Assembly (NCBI GenBank): GCA_050291935.1
Contig: JBNKKR010000003.1
Location: 1-64,000, forward strand
Origin: Desulfocapsa sp050291935
GTDB lineage: Bacteria > Desulfobacterota > Desulfobulbia > Desulfobulbales > Desulfocapsaceae
Direction of reading: 5' to 3'
Length of the DNA: 64,000 bases
The translations under genes were made by a program, and so were the position numbers. Positions 7,152 to 16,092 of this stretch are shown piece by piece. A model generated the notes under the pieces. That model saw only the letters and a list, made by a program, of their open reading frames with translations, was not told where the DNA came from and ran no database searches. Every line of letters starts with the position of its first letter. Position 1 is the stretch's first letter.

Positions 7152-8330
7152 TTAACCATCCAAAACTGTCCCAACATCTCTCCAGCTGAGCAACCGCGCC
7201 GTTGAACGTTTTTGTGTTGTCTCCCCACCATAGACCACCACATTATCTATGGATAAGAATTCTCCGGCACCCTTGATCCTTTCTGCAAATAGTGTCAATC
7301 CTTTAAAAAAATCAGTGGAGGCCGTCGCGCCGGACTTTATTTCAACGGCATGGAAGCGATTACCGTTCTGTATAAGCACATCAATCTCCAACCCACGGTT
7401 TTCACGATAATGATGCAGAGCCGGAATTTCCCCTTTATGGGTCATTGCTTTATACAGCTCTGATACTACCCAACTCTCAAAGACGGCTCCACGCAAAGGA
7501 TGCAAACGAAGTTGACTTGGTTCCTTAATCCCCAAAAGATGGCAAACAAGCCCGGTGTCAAAGAAATGAAGCTTGGGAGCTTTCACTATCTGCTTGCGGA
7601 TATTCATATGCCAGGCTGGTATTCTATGAATTATGTAGCTGGCCTCCAATATCGACAACCAGGCCTTTGCTGTATTATGCGATATCCCAGCATCACTTCC
7701 CAAGGATGAAAGATTCACCTCTTGCGCCGTCCGCCCGGCACACAGCTTCAGGAAGTTCGAAAAAGATAATAAATCTCCAACGTTCATAACCTGACGGACA
7801 TCGCGTTGAATATAGGTTGCGGTATAGTCTGCCAACCATTGATCCGCAGGAATAGCGCGATCATAGATTCTTGGATATGCGCCCTTCCACAGAAGAGTAT
7901 ACAGATCGTCAGGTGGTTCAGGAAATCTCTGTAGCTCTTCAAAATCAGGAGCTAATAAGGTAAGCAAACCACAACGGCCGGCAAGTGACTGGGATATACT
8001 CTGTGATATGCCAAAATGCTGCGAACCGGTGAGAATAAACCTTCCAGGTTCTGGGCGTTCATCAACTTCGGCCTGCAAATAGCTCACCAACTCCGGAACA
8101 TGCTGGATTTCATCAATAATCGCGCCTTGCCCATATTCCATCAAAAACCCTCTTGGGTCACTACGGGCAAACCCTTGAAAATCAAGAGATTCTAACGACA
8201 CATATGTTTTTTCAGGAAAAGTTGCTCGACAGAGGGTGGTCTTTCCTGCTTGTCTGGGGCCTGTTACAGCCACAACGGGATAATAGCTTGCAAGCTGCCG
8301 AAGGTTGTTTTCAAGTTTTCTTCTGATCAT
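7152..8330 (-). CDS. DUF4143-type AAA ATPase
   Basis: A 392-residue protein of the widespread AAA_14/DUF4143 family. Walker A is GPRQAGKTT (residues 24-32) and Walker B is AIIDEIQH (Asp73, Glu74). The sensor region ILTGSQHF follows. The C-terminal DUF4143 half contains GAVFESWVVSELYK and a nuclease-like fold (LEIDVLIQNGNRFHAVEIK). The physiological role of this family is not established. The gene stands alone, convergent with the lipoprotein operon and 98 bp from the upstream GTPase gene. Confidence 0.88.
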   Translation of the reverse strand: MIRRKLENNLRQLASYYPVVAVTGPRQAGKTTLCRATFPEKTYVSLESLDFQGFARSDPRGFLMEYGQGAIIDEIQHVPELVSYLQAEVDERPEPGRFILTGSQHFGISQSISQSLAGRCGLLTLLAPDFEELQRFPEPPDDLYTLLWKGAYPRIYDRAIPADQWLADYTATYIQRDVRQVMNVGDLLSFSNFLKLCAGRTAQEVNLSSLGSDAGISHNTAKAWLSILEASYIIHRIPAWHMNIRKQIVKAPKLHFFDTGLVCHLLGIKEPSQLRLHPLRGAVFESWVVSELYKAMTHKGEIPALHHYRENRGLEIDVLIQNGNRFHAVEIKSGATASTDFFKGLTLFAERIKGAGEFLSIDNVVVYGGETTQKRSTARLLSWRDVGTVLDG

Positions 8331-8428
8331 GTACGTAAGGATAAAAGCTCATACATAAATTGTCAATCCGATTTACAGATTATGAAATACTCAATCAACT
8401 GTTACACGAGGGGAACCCTTTCCACCAC

Positions 8429-9835
8429 TTACTCTCCCTGTTCACAGGATATTTCCTGCAAGCCTCTTACGAGCAGGGCAAGCATTGCTTCTCGAGCAGT
8501 TTGCTGTTCCTTATTTGCGTCTGTTGAAAGTACTTTAAAAAACCGAACACAAATATCCCTCTCCGCCTTGTTCCAACCTGCGCTATGGCCGGTTTTAACG
8601 TCTGTTGTCACACCTTGTTCATAGTCCCTGCGACCATGGGCCCAGTTAATAAGATACCGATAAAAAAGAAATTGTCTATCAAGGAGGATAAAGAGGAGCT
8701 GGATATTTTTTACTGGCCCCACCTGCAGCTCTTCATTGTGCAGGCGGATACCAAGCAGCTTTGAGTCGCCAAGAAACGTTTTTCCCTTAAGAGCCGTGGT
8801 TGCCGCCCCAACAAGCCCACCTATGGCAGAAAAGATCCCAAAAGAGAGTCCGGCTGCGGCAACATCAATTCCGGCCCCGACAGCAGCGCCGCTAACGGCA
8901 CCGGCCACGACCAATTGCGACTGATTGAGCCCCAAAAACTGCCAGGTTTTCTCGGCAAAAAGATCTTCTTGCAAAATAGAATGGTCCGGCAAGGCAACAC
9001 TAAAAATATTGTGTTTATAAAGCGTTCTCATCCGCTGTTGACACTGTTTTTCCTCACCACGAAGATGCTTTTCGTAAGCTTCAAAAAGACGCTCTTGTAA
9101 CGCCTCTTCATCCACATCAGCACCGATACGGCCCACTTGGACAAACCCAAGTCCGGTTTCCAAAAAAGAAACGATATGTTCCGCCACCTGCTGATTCCGG
9201 TTGTGCCAATCCTTACGAAAGGCGGCAACCACCTTGTCCAATACCGGTTGTAATTCCTGATCAATGGATTTCAGGCTTTCAAGGAGCGCAATACGCTCAC
9301 TGTAGGTTGCGCGTACGGAATTAAAAAGACGAATGGCGTTAAAATGTTTACGAAATTCCTGCTGCCATTTACCAAGCCACGCCGTTTCATCCTCTTTACT
9401 GTTTATAATGGCCATCCGTGGACATCCGGTGAGACGCAAAATCTCCATCTCCGCCCTATCCATATTACGTAAGGGCCTGGAGCCATCCACCACAAAGATA
9501 ATACCGGCACCACTCAGCAAAGGTCGTAACAGGCTGCAGTCATCATGAAAATTGGGCTTATGTTGATGCGCCGTGATAAAGTCCTGCAACATATCTTCAT
9601 CGGCCCCTTGATACTCCTGCATCCAGCGCAAACTCTGCTGCGGGTTCTGAAACCCTGGTGTATCCACAAAACGGATAATCTCATCCCCATCAATACGCAC
9701 TGGAAAAGATTGACATTCTTTGGTCTCTCCAGGTATGGGGCTAATGCGAACCGAATCATCTTCTGCCAGGGTGGAGAGGACCGAAGATTTCCCTTCGTTG
9801 GGATGCCCGATCACCGCAAATACAGGTATACTCAT
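8429..9835 (-). CDS. DUF3482 GTPase
   Basis: A 468-residue Era-like GTPase with a C-terminal DUF3482 region. G1 is GHPNEGKSS (10-18), G3 is DTPG (58-61), and NSKED near residue 145 is a divergent G4. A Gly/Ala-rich hydrophobic stretch (VVAGAVSGAAVGAGIDVAAA) could insert in the membrane. It overlaps the DUF2868 gene by ATGA. This pairing is conserved in many proteobacteria, so the two probably form a membrane-associated complex. The process is unknown. Confidence 0.85.
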   Translation of the reverse strand: MSIPVFAVIGHPNEGKSSVLSTLAEDDSVRISPIPGETKECQSFPVRIDGDEIIRFVDTPGFQNPQQSLRWMQEYQGADEDMLQDFITAHQHKPNFHDDCSLLRPLLSGAGIIFVVDGSRPLRNMDRAEMEILRLTGCPRMAIINSKEDETAWLGKWQQEFRKHFNAIRLFNSVRATYSERIALLESLKSIDQELQPVLDKVVAAFRKDWHNRNQQVAEHIVSFLETGLGFVQVGRIGADVDEEALQERLFEAYEKHLRGEEKQCQQRMRTLYKHNIFSVALPDHSILQEDLFAEKTWQFLGLNQSQLVVAGAVSGAAVGAGIDVAAAGLSFGIFSAIGGLVGAATTALKGKTFLGDSKLLGIRLHNEELQVGPVKNIQLLFILLDRQFLFYRYLINWAHGRRDYEQGVTTDVKTGHSAGWNKAERDICVRFFKVLSTDANKEQQTAREAMLALLVRGLQEISCEQGE

Positions 9836-11415
9836 ACCTCCTCCACCAGGGCTGCAAGTTGTAAATAGGGATCTGACAACAAATCAATTTTCTGCTGCCA
9901 GACCATAAAATCCTGTTTTACAACCGGCGTAAAGATCGTTCTGGCGGTGGGTTTACCGATCAGAGCCACAATAATATGGCTATCCTCCCCGCATTTCTCC
10001 CGAAGACGCTTGATAAAACGTATTATCTCAAGAATCGGCGGTTGCCACGCTTCCTGCAGCAGGAATAGTGGCCCAGTACAAGCGGCTTTCGTTTCACCAT
10101 AGTGGGGAATAACAACACATTCCTGTAGCCCATACCCAAAACGGGCCAAACAATGCTTTGCAAGCAGCTCCCGCGAGCAATCATCATCCAATTCTTCCGG
10201 CACAAAAGCGACCACAGAGCCGTTGACAGCCTCCTTCGCACTCGTCTTAACAGCGGCTTGTGATGCATCCTCCTTTTGTTGTCTAGCCAAGATCGTTTTC
10301 CTAGGCTCTTTTTTCGTAGAAGCAGGCTCCACCAACCGGGTGGCAGTCTGCAATTCAGGGCTCAGCAAACGATGTAAAAGCTGTTTATGCTCGGCACGCC
10401 CAAACAAGACATTTGCAAGACTTCTCTTTCTGGCAATAACAGCCAATCCAAACAGCAGCAGACGGGGTAATAGACAATAGCAACAGATAGAAAGTGCCAA
10501 AAACGGCCACCAGGAAACCAGATCGGCGCTGGCAAGGTGATAAAAACCATCTTTTAGTATCATCCGGCTCCCCTCAACCTGGGTAAAAGTTGGATAACCA
10601 CCATTTATAAACCAAGACCAGGGAAGGGCAATACCACGTACACATGTTGCCATAAAATCAGTTGAAAGCTGTATGGTTGATTGCCAGCCAAAGGCCAGAT
10701 CCGCACTGGACACCTTCAGGAGTAGCGCTCCAATCACTCCCAGATTAAAGGCAACACCGGAGAGTTGAAACAGAAGAAACAGGGGCCAGAAAAAGAGTGG
10801 TCCATAGCCCTTTCCCCTTGTTTGGACAGCGGCAAGGGAGGCTGCGAACTGTTGTTTTCGTGAAGTATCCATCCGGGAAAACCCACTTTTTCGCACCCGA
10901 TATAAAAGACGATGCAAAGCGTTTGCAATCAATGCAAGAAAAAGGGAATCACGTAGATCAAGCCCCCGAATTTTCCTCAGCCCCCAAGTAATCGGCAATA
11001 ACATAAGCAGGCCAAGCTGCCCAAGCACAAAAACAAAGAAGAAAAGCGAGACATTTACAGGCTGCTCACCGGAATAGCTCAAATAGGAAAAGCAGAGGCC
11101 GGCACCTGCCAACAGGGCAATAAATGAGAGAAACGCCCAAAACAGGCCATACAACTCATACCACATACGTCCAGGAAAGAGAGGATGCCCGTTCTGCTCT
11201 GCATGTTCCGCTCTTCTCCGCTCCTGAAGCCACCGATACAGAAGCCAACTCACATCCGCATCAGCATCTCCATCCTCGCCTCCGATTACGCTGAGATAGA
11301 GTTTTCTGTCTCGCTTGCGAAGAAACTCTTCCCCTTTCTTTGCAGCAAGAGATTTATCACCTGCAAAAAAATACTCAAGATCCAAAAAATCAGGGAGTTG
11401 CCATTTCTGTTTCAT
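9832..11415 (-). CDS. DUF2868 membrane protein
   Basis: A 527-residue integral membrane protein with at least four hydrophobic helices (for example ELYGLFWAFLSFIALLAGAG, FFFVFVLGQLGLLMLLP, LFFWPLFLLFQLSGVAF, FLALSICCYCLLPRLLLFG). The C-terminal ~180 residues are soluble. It matches the DUF2868 family, which is nearly always next to the DUF3482 GTPase. The 4-bp overlap with that GTPase gene supports one functional unit. No enzymatic motif is visible. Confidence 0.82.
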   Translation of the reverse strand: MKQKWQLPDFLDLEYFFAGDKSLAAKKGEEFLRKRDRKLYLSVIGGEDGDADADVSWLLYRWLQERRRAEHAEQNGHPLFPGRMWYELYGLFWAFLSFIALLAGAGLCFSYLSYSGEQPVNVSLFFFVFVLGQLGLLMLLPITWGLRKIRGLDLRDSLFLALIANALHRLLYRVRKSGFSRMDTSRKQQFAASLAAVQTRGKGYGPLFFWPLFLLFQLSGVAFNLGVIGALLLKVSSADLAFGWQSTIQLSTDFMATCVRGIALPWSWFINGGYPTFTQVEGSRMILKDGFYHLASADLVSWWPFLALSICCYCLLPRLLLFGLAVIARKRSLANVLFGRAEHKQLLHRLLSPELQTATRLVEPASTKKEPRKTILARQQKEDASQAAVKTSAKEAVNGSVVAFVPEELDDDCSRELLAKHCLARFGYGLQECVVIPHYGETKAACTGPLFLLQEAWQPPILEIIRFIKRLREKCGEDSHIIVALIGKPTARTIFTPVVKQDFMVWQQKIDLLSDPYLQLAALVEEV

Positions 11416-11462
11416 ATCATCTTACTTTCCTTTCTAAGCCGCGCAAAACCGGTGCTATTCCT

Positions 11463-13739
11463 CTATATCCCTGTGGCATATTGATCATTATTTACAGGAG
11501 TAACAGTTTGCACTATTGCATTTTGTGCATCAATACTACCCCCAAGCACATCGGTGAAGTGCTTGAGCAACACTTTTGTATCCATAAGCTGCCTGGTATT
11601 GCTCGGCACCTTCCGTAAATCAACAAGACATCCGGAATACCTGCCTGGGATCTCTTGGAGTATCTCAAGGTTCAAACACTTTTCTGTTGCGTACAAACAA
11701 TGATGATTGCCCTTTGATTTGACAATAACAAAATCCTCACCTCGTCTGTTTTTGATATATGCATGTTGTTCACACTGCTGCACACACGCCAAATCAACCG
11801 CCTGTTTTTCACATCCGGTAACCTGACGCAAGAGACATTGCCTACTGCTAAGCAACAGGATGGGATAATAGATGCTGCAATAAAGGGCAAAATTCTCCGG
11901 TGCGCGTAATGCTTTTAATTGGACCCTTTTCAGCTCCCGTGAGACAAATGCTCCCTGACAATTAAACCGTTTCTGCAAATGAAGTAAAGCAAAGGAATTT
12001 GTGTTGTTAAGATATGGACCCGCTATCCAGGGAATATTATGTTGGCAGGCAAAAAACGCGATACCACTGTTGTTGGTGACAATCTTTCTTGGTTGAATCT
12101 CCTGGAGAAAGGCCGTTGCCGCATAAAAATCCTCTTCCATAATAATGGAGGGGAACCAGGGCAGCAGCGTTTTATGCTTCTTAAAAAGAGCAACAAATGC
12201 ATCATAGCACCCTTGTAAACTGTCTGGAATCTGGAAAAAGAACGTGGCATCGAAGTCCTCACAGAGAAAAAGATCCTCTTCACTGTCCAGCAGACAGCAT
12301 AGGCTCGCTTTCTGATTGTCCCGATTATCCGTGGATGGCACAGGTTTACTCACCGGGTCCACAAAGGACTTGCCTTCGTGCAGATAGGCAAAGAGATCCC
12401 TTCGTAATTGCGTTAGTTCCTTAAAGGGTAGAAAAAGATTTTCCTCAAAGCTCGCAACCTGTAACGCCGCAAGACGATACTTGGTTGTATCAATTCGCTG
12501 TAGCGTCGCGTGCAACGTTTGCAAGCTAAAACATTCCCCGCGCTCCTGCAGAGCGTTACCCGCAGTGGTCAGAGAAATTGTCGAAGAGAGTGTAAAAGCA
12601 ATGTTTTTACCAAAAACATGCAACCGCAACGGAACCCCCTGTTTGGCAAACACCTCAACTGTGATGGGAATCTTCTCGCAAGACAGAGATTGGATCTTCT
12701 TGCAGATCCCGTTGATAAGAACCGTTTTCTCGTCATGCAGCTCCTGCTTGGCTTTTGCAATATTTTCTTCCACCACGCCTGGTTGCATCCGGGCAAGACG
12801 ATTGGCCGCAAAATCTCTGGGGCTGTCACTATACATATCCCCATTAATTGCACCGTGTAGAAAACCGCTGGTAAAATCCCGGTTAAACACCCGGTACAAT
12901 GCTTCATCCATTTTCAATAACGGCTTATCCTGGTAGATCCGTGTCAACTGCTTTCGATAACTCTGTACCACCGCATACACATAATGAAACTTTTTAATCC
13001 GACCCTCTATTTTCAGTGAATCAACCCCTGCTTTTACAAGTTGGGCAAGGGAGCAAAACGCTGCATTATCTTTCAGGTTGAAGGGAAAATCACTACCCGC
13101 TGCAGTGGTACAATATGCACTTTTGCAGGGTTGACTGCACCGGCCACGATTACCCGAATTGCCGGATTGATAGGAACTGAAATAACAGATACCCGAAAAC
13201 GAGATGCAATAGGATCCATGGACAAACACCTCACTCTTCATCTTATGTTTATGGGCAAATGAGCTGAGGTGTCGTATTTCAGAAAGATTCAGCTCCCTGG
13301 CAAGATTCACCCTCTTTGCGCCAAGTGCATGGAGAAACTGGATTTGCCCGCTGTTATGGGTGGTGAGTTGGGTGGAAGCATGGATCCGCACATTGCTATA
13401 ATATTTTGAGAGCAGATAAAACAAACCAATATCCTGCACAATAACCCCACTTATCCTGATATTGACAAGCTTATTGAGAAGGGTGATCAGAGCTCCAATT
13501 TCACTGTCAACAATAAGGATATTGAGGGTAACAAATATTGAACAGTGGTGTTTTCCGGCAAGGTGGACAATGGCAGGTAAGTCATCAACACCTATATTTT
13601 CCGCCCGGTTTCTGGCATTAAACTTTTCAAGACCCAGGTAAACCGCATCTGCCCCGGCAACGATGGCCGCCTTAATGGAGTCAAGATCGCCACCCGGCGC
13701 CAAAAGTTCTATTTTTTCCAGGCTATCTGCTATACTCAT
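11463..13739 (-). CDS. U32 peptidase family protein (RlhA-like)
   Basis: A 758-residue member of the U32 family. The TIM-barrel-like N-terminus starts IELLAPGGDLDSIKAAIVAG. The hallmark segment VFVHGSYCISFSGICYFSSY is followed by GNSGNRGRCSQPCKSAY, whose Cys residues are thought to bind an iron-sulfur cluster. The spacing resembles E. coli RlhA (YdcP), which hydroxylates 23S rRNA C2501, more than TrhP. The C-terminal half includes a DUF3656-like region and extra Cys residues. Length is somewhat greater than RlhA. Likely an RNA-hydroxylation enzyme; exact target unproven. Confidence 0.82.
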   Translation of the reverse strand: MSIADSLEKIELLAPGGDLDSIKAAIVAGADAVYLGLEKFNARNRAENIGVDDLPAIVHLAGKHHCSIFVTLNILIVDSEIGALITLLNKLVNIRISGVIVQDIGLFYLLSKYYSNVRIHASTQLTTHNSGQIQFLHALGAKRVNLARELNLSEIRHLSSFAHKHKMKSEVFVHGSYCISFSGICYFSSYQSGNSGNRGRCSQPCKSAYCTTAAGSDFPFNLKDNAAFCSLAQLVKAGVDSLKIEGRIKKFHYVYAVVQSYRKQLTRIYQDKPLLKMDEALYRVFNRDFTSGFLHGAINGDMYSDSPRDFAANRLARMQPGVVEENIAKAKQELHDEKTVLINGICKKIQSLSCEKIPITVEVFAKQGVPLRLHVFGKNIAFTLSSTISLTTAGNALQERGECFSLQTLHATLQRIDTTKYRLAALQVASFEENLFLPFKELTQLRRDLFAYLHEGKSFVDPVSKPVPSTDNRDNQKASLCCLLDSEEDLFLCEDFDATFFFQIPDSLQGCYDAFVALFKKHKTLLPWFPSIIMEEDFYAATAFLQEIQPRKIVTNNSGIAFFACQHNIPWIAGPYLNNTNSFALLHLQKRFNCQGAFVSRELKRVQLKALRAPENFALYCSIYYPILLLSSRQCLLRQVTGCEKQAVDLACVQQCEQHAYIKNRRGEDFVIVKSKGNHHCLYATEKCLNLEILQEIPGRYSGCLVDLRKVPSNTRQLMDTKVLLKHFTDVLGGSIDAQNAIVQTVTPVNNDQYATGI

Positions 13740-13827
13740 CTAATGCTTGTCTTTCCTACCATACGTGGTATTTTGCTGCCCCCGAAGCCACATTTTTAAT
13801 CCGTAAAATACTAGAGCCAAAAGCACG

Positions 13828-14730
13828 ATGCAAGCAAACAGCCACCTCAAATCAAACCTTCTTCTTCTGCTCACCGCCATGATTTGGGGCTTTGCCTTTG
13901 TCGCCCAACGACAAGGGATGGAGTATTTGAAACCCTTCACCTTTAACTTTGCACGATTTATCGTGGGGGCGACCTCCCTCTTACCCGTTTTTCTCTTTTT
14001 ACGAAACAGGCAACACAACGAGAAGCGCCAGCCAATTTTTTCAAAAATCGCCATTACAGGCGGTTTTTTCTTGGGTGGCGCGCTGTTTCTAGGCGCCTCC
14101 TTTCAACAGGTGGGTATTATCTACACGACAGCCGGCAAGGCCGGTTTTATCACCGGGCTCTACGTTATTCTTGTGCCCCTGCTCGGGCTCCTATGGAAAC
14201 AACAAACCTATTGGGGGATCTGGCTTGGCGCACTGGTGGCCACTGTGGGAATGTTTTTGCTCAGTGTTACGGAAGACTTCACTATCTCAAAGGGTGATCT
14301 TCTGGTCTTGGGTAGTGCCTTTTTCTGGGCCGCCCATGTGCAGCTTATATCCTACTTTTCCAAACAGTGCGACGTACTGCTGCTCTCCCTCTTTCAATTC
14401 CTCTTCTGCGCCCTGTTCAGCCTTTTTATTGCCAGTGGCTATGAAGAGATACTCCTTGTAAATATCTGGGCCGCCCGCGGATCACTTTTTGTAACCGGTG
14501 TGCTTTCGGTGGGAATTGCTTACACCCTGCAGACGGTGACCCAACAAGGGACCCATCCCGCCCATGCGGCCATTATACTCAGCCTGGAATCGGTCTTCGC
14601 TGCCGTTGGCGGTTACCTGTTCCTCCATGAATATCTGACCCTTCGTGCCTTTCTTGGCTGCACTCTTATGCTTACTGGCATGCTTATCTCCCAACTCTTC
14701 ACCGGCAAACGAGACCATGTCCTCTCTTAA
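13828..14730 (+). CDS. EamA-family drug/metabolite transporter
   Basis: A 300-residue inner-membrane protein with about ten transmembrane helices in two EamA repeats. Repeat one starts LLLLLTAMIWGFAFVAQRQG and repeat two starts GDLLVLGSAFFWAAHVQLIS. The second repeat ends with SLESVFAAVGGYLFLHEYLT, characteristic of DMT exporters. The substrate cannot be read from sequence. It is divergent from the U32 gene (88 bp apart) and overlaps the next gene by 14 bp if that gene starts at 14717. Confidence 0.9.
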   Translation: MQANSHLKSNLLLLLTAMIWGFAFVAQRQGMEYLKPFTFNFARFIVGATSLLPVFLFLRNRQHNEKRQPIFSKIAITGGFFLGGALFLGASFQQVGIIYTTAGKAGFITGLYVILVPLLGLLWKQQTYWGIWLGALVATVGMFLLSVTEDFTISKGDLLVLGSAFFWAAHVQLISYFSKQCDVLLLSLFQFLFCALFSLFIASGYEEILLVNIWAARGSLFVTGVLSVGIAYTLQTVTQQGTHPAHAAIILSLESVFAAVGGYLFLHEYLTLRAFLGCTLMLTGMLISQLFTGKRDHVLS

Positions 14731-15460
14731 ACCCTGCCAGGGATTTTGTAAAAAATGCAATAGTGTTCATATACTTCCTCCCGGCCCTGCAATGGAAAAG
14801 GCACACAACTTGATGCAGTTATTAGCCCGGCAGGATAATATTGCGGAGGAAGGACGCTGCAAAGAAACCAGCACAAACTTTCTCTATTCAAACGCATTAG
14901 GCAAAATGTTTGGCGTTCTTGTCTGCGAAGATCAACACGGCAAACGCCACACTCTAAAGGCATTTTCAGGTCAATACAACGGCCTATGGCAGGTCGAAGG
15001 CTGGGTACCGCCCCTCTTTTCTGTTCACGATTTCTGGCAAATTCTCACTCCAGTTGAAAAAGAGATTAAAGCGCTGGGAGAGGAAATGCAACTGTTGCCG
15101 CCAGGTTCTGCCAAGCAAGAAAGCGTAAGGAGGCAACGAAAACAGCTTTCACAAGAGCTTATGCGACGGCTCCACGCCCTGTATACTTTGCATAATTTCA
15201 AGCAACAGAGCTGTAAACTTACGGAACTGTTTCCCAAAAATCACGGGATTCCCACCGGAACAGGAGACTGCTGCGCCCCCAAGCTCCTCAACCATGCGGC
15301 CAGAAAACAGTATACACCTCTTGGTATTGTCGAGTTCTACTGGGGAAAAACAAACAGATCCTCCACCCGCCAGGAAGGCAACTTTTATCCTCCCTGTAGT
15401 GATAAATGCGGTCCAATCCTTGGTTTTTTGCTCTGTGGAATAGAAACATATTACCCATGA
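14717..15460 (+). CDS. N-terminal half of a split RluA-type pseudouridine synthase
   Basis: A 247-residue protein starting at ATG 14717, within the end of the EamA gene. It matches the N-terminal extension seen in long (~550-residue) RluA-family proteins: NALGKMFGVLVCEDQ, then LKAFSGQYNGLWQVEGWVPP, a helical charged middle, and GTGDCCAPKLLNHAA near the end. Here it is a separate frame whose TGA overlaps the ATG of the catalytic half (ATGA at 15457-15460). The two polypeptides probably act together. Paired Cys residues (CKKC, CC, CSDKC) suggest metal binding, which is inference. An upstream in-frame ATG at 14645 would add 24 residues but lacks support. Confidence 0.65.
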   Translation: MSSLKPCQGFCKKCNSVHILPPGPAMEKAHNLMQLLARQDNIAEEGRCKETSTNFLYSNALGKMFGVLVCEDQHGKRHTLKAFSGQYNGLWQVEGWVPPLFSVHDFWQILTPVEKEIKALGEEMQLLPPGSAKQESVRRQRKQLSQELMRRLHALYTLHNFKQQSCKLTELFPKNHGIPTGTGDCCAPKLLNHAARKQYTPLGIVEFYWGKTNRSSTRQEGNFYPPCSDKCGPILGFLLCGIETYYP

Positions 15461-16092
15461 AAGAAGTAGAAATTATCCATAAAGATCCCGATTTTTTGGT
15501 TGTCAACAAACCGGGCGGTCTCCTCTCCGTCCCGGGACGGGGGCCTGATAAGCAGGACTGTGTTGTCAACCGGATAAAAGTACTTTACCCGGATTGTATT
15601 GAGCAACCGGCGGTCCATCGCCTGGATATGTACACCTCAGGTATTATGCTCCTTGCAAGGACCAGAGAAAGCCATAAAAATCTTTCTAAACAATTTGCAC
15701 AGCACCGTGTCAACAAAGAATACCTGGCCATCCTCGATGGCATTATTAAGGGAGATGCGGGCGAAATAGATCTCAAATTCAGACTTGATCCGGAAAACCG
15801 ACCGTATCAAATATACGATCCGGTACAGGGAAAGCGTGGCATTACCAGGTGGCGGAAAATAAAAGACCACAACGGTCGCTCACATATCCGCCTCTTTCCC
15901 CACACCGGCAGAACCCACCAACTTCGCCTCCACACCTCACACCCAATGGGACTTGGTATCCCCATCGTGGGAGATGCACTTTACGGCACAGGAAAAGAGG
16001 GGGATCAGATGTTGCTTCATGCTGAAAGTATTTCTTTTTTTCATCCGATTACTGCGGAAAAACAACACTTTTCTATAGAGCCACCCTTTTAA
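15457..16092 (+). CDS. RluA-family pseudouridine synthase, catalytic half
   Basis: A 211-residue pseudouridine synthase that isomerises uridine in structured RNA. The catalytic motif is HRLDMYTSGIMLLA with the nucleophilic Asp. VVNKPGGLLSVPGRG near the N-terminus, FPHTGRTHQLRLH and GDALYG are family landmarks. No S4 domain is present. The ATG at 15457 overlaps the stop of the preceding N-terminal-half gene, giving translational coupling. Target rRNA or tRNA position cannot be assigned. Its stop overlaps that of the convergent M50 gene by 3 bp. Confidence 0.88.
   Translation: MKEVEIIHKDPDFLVVNKPGGLLSVPGRGPDKQDCVVNRIKVLYPDCIEQPAVHRLDMYTSGIMLLARTRESHKNLSKQFAQHRVNKEYLAILDGIIKGDAGEIDLKFRLDPENRPYQIYDPVQGKRGITRWRKIKDHNGRSHIRLFPHTGRTHQLRLHTSHPMGLGIPIVGDALYGTGKEGDQMLLHAESISFFHPITAEKQHFSIEPPF

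Noticed and set aside
13740..14054. 104-codon minus frame opposite the EamA gene
   Set aside because: It lies antisense within the well-supported EamA gene and shows no domain.
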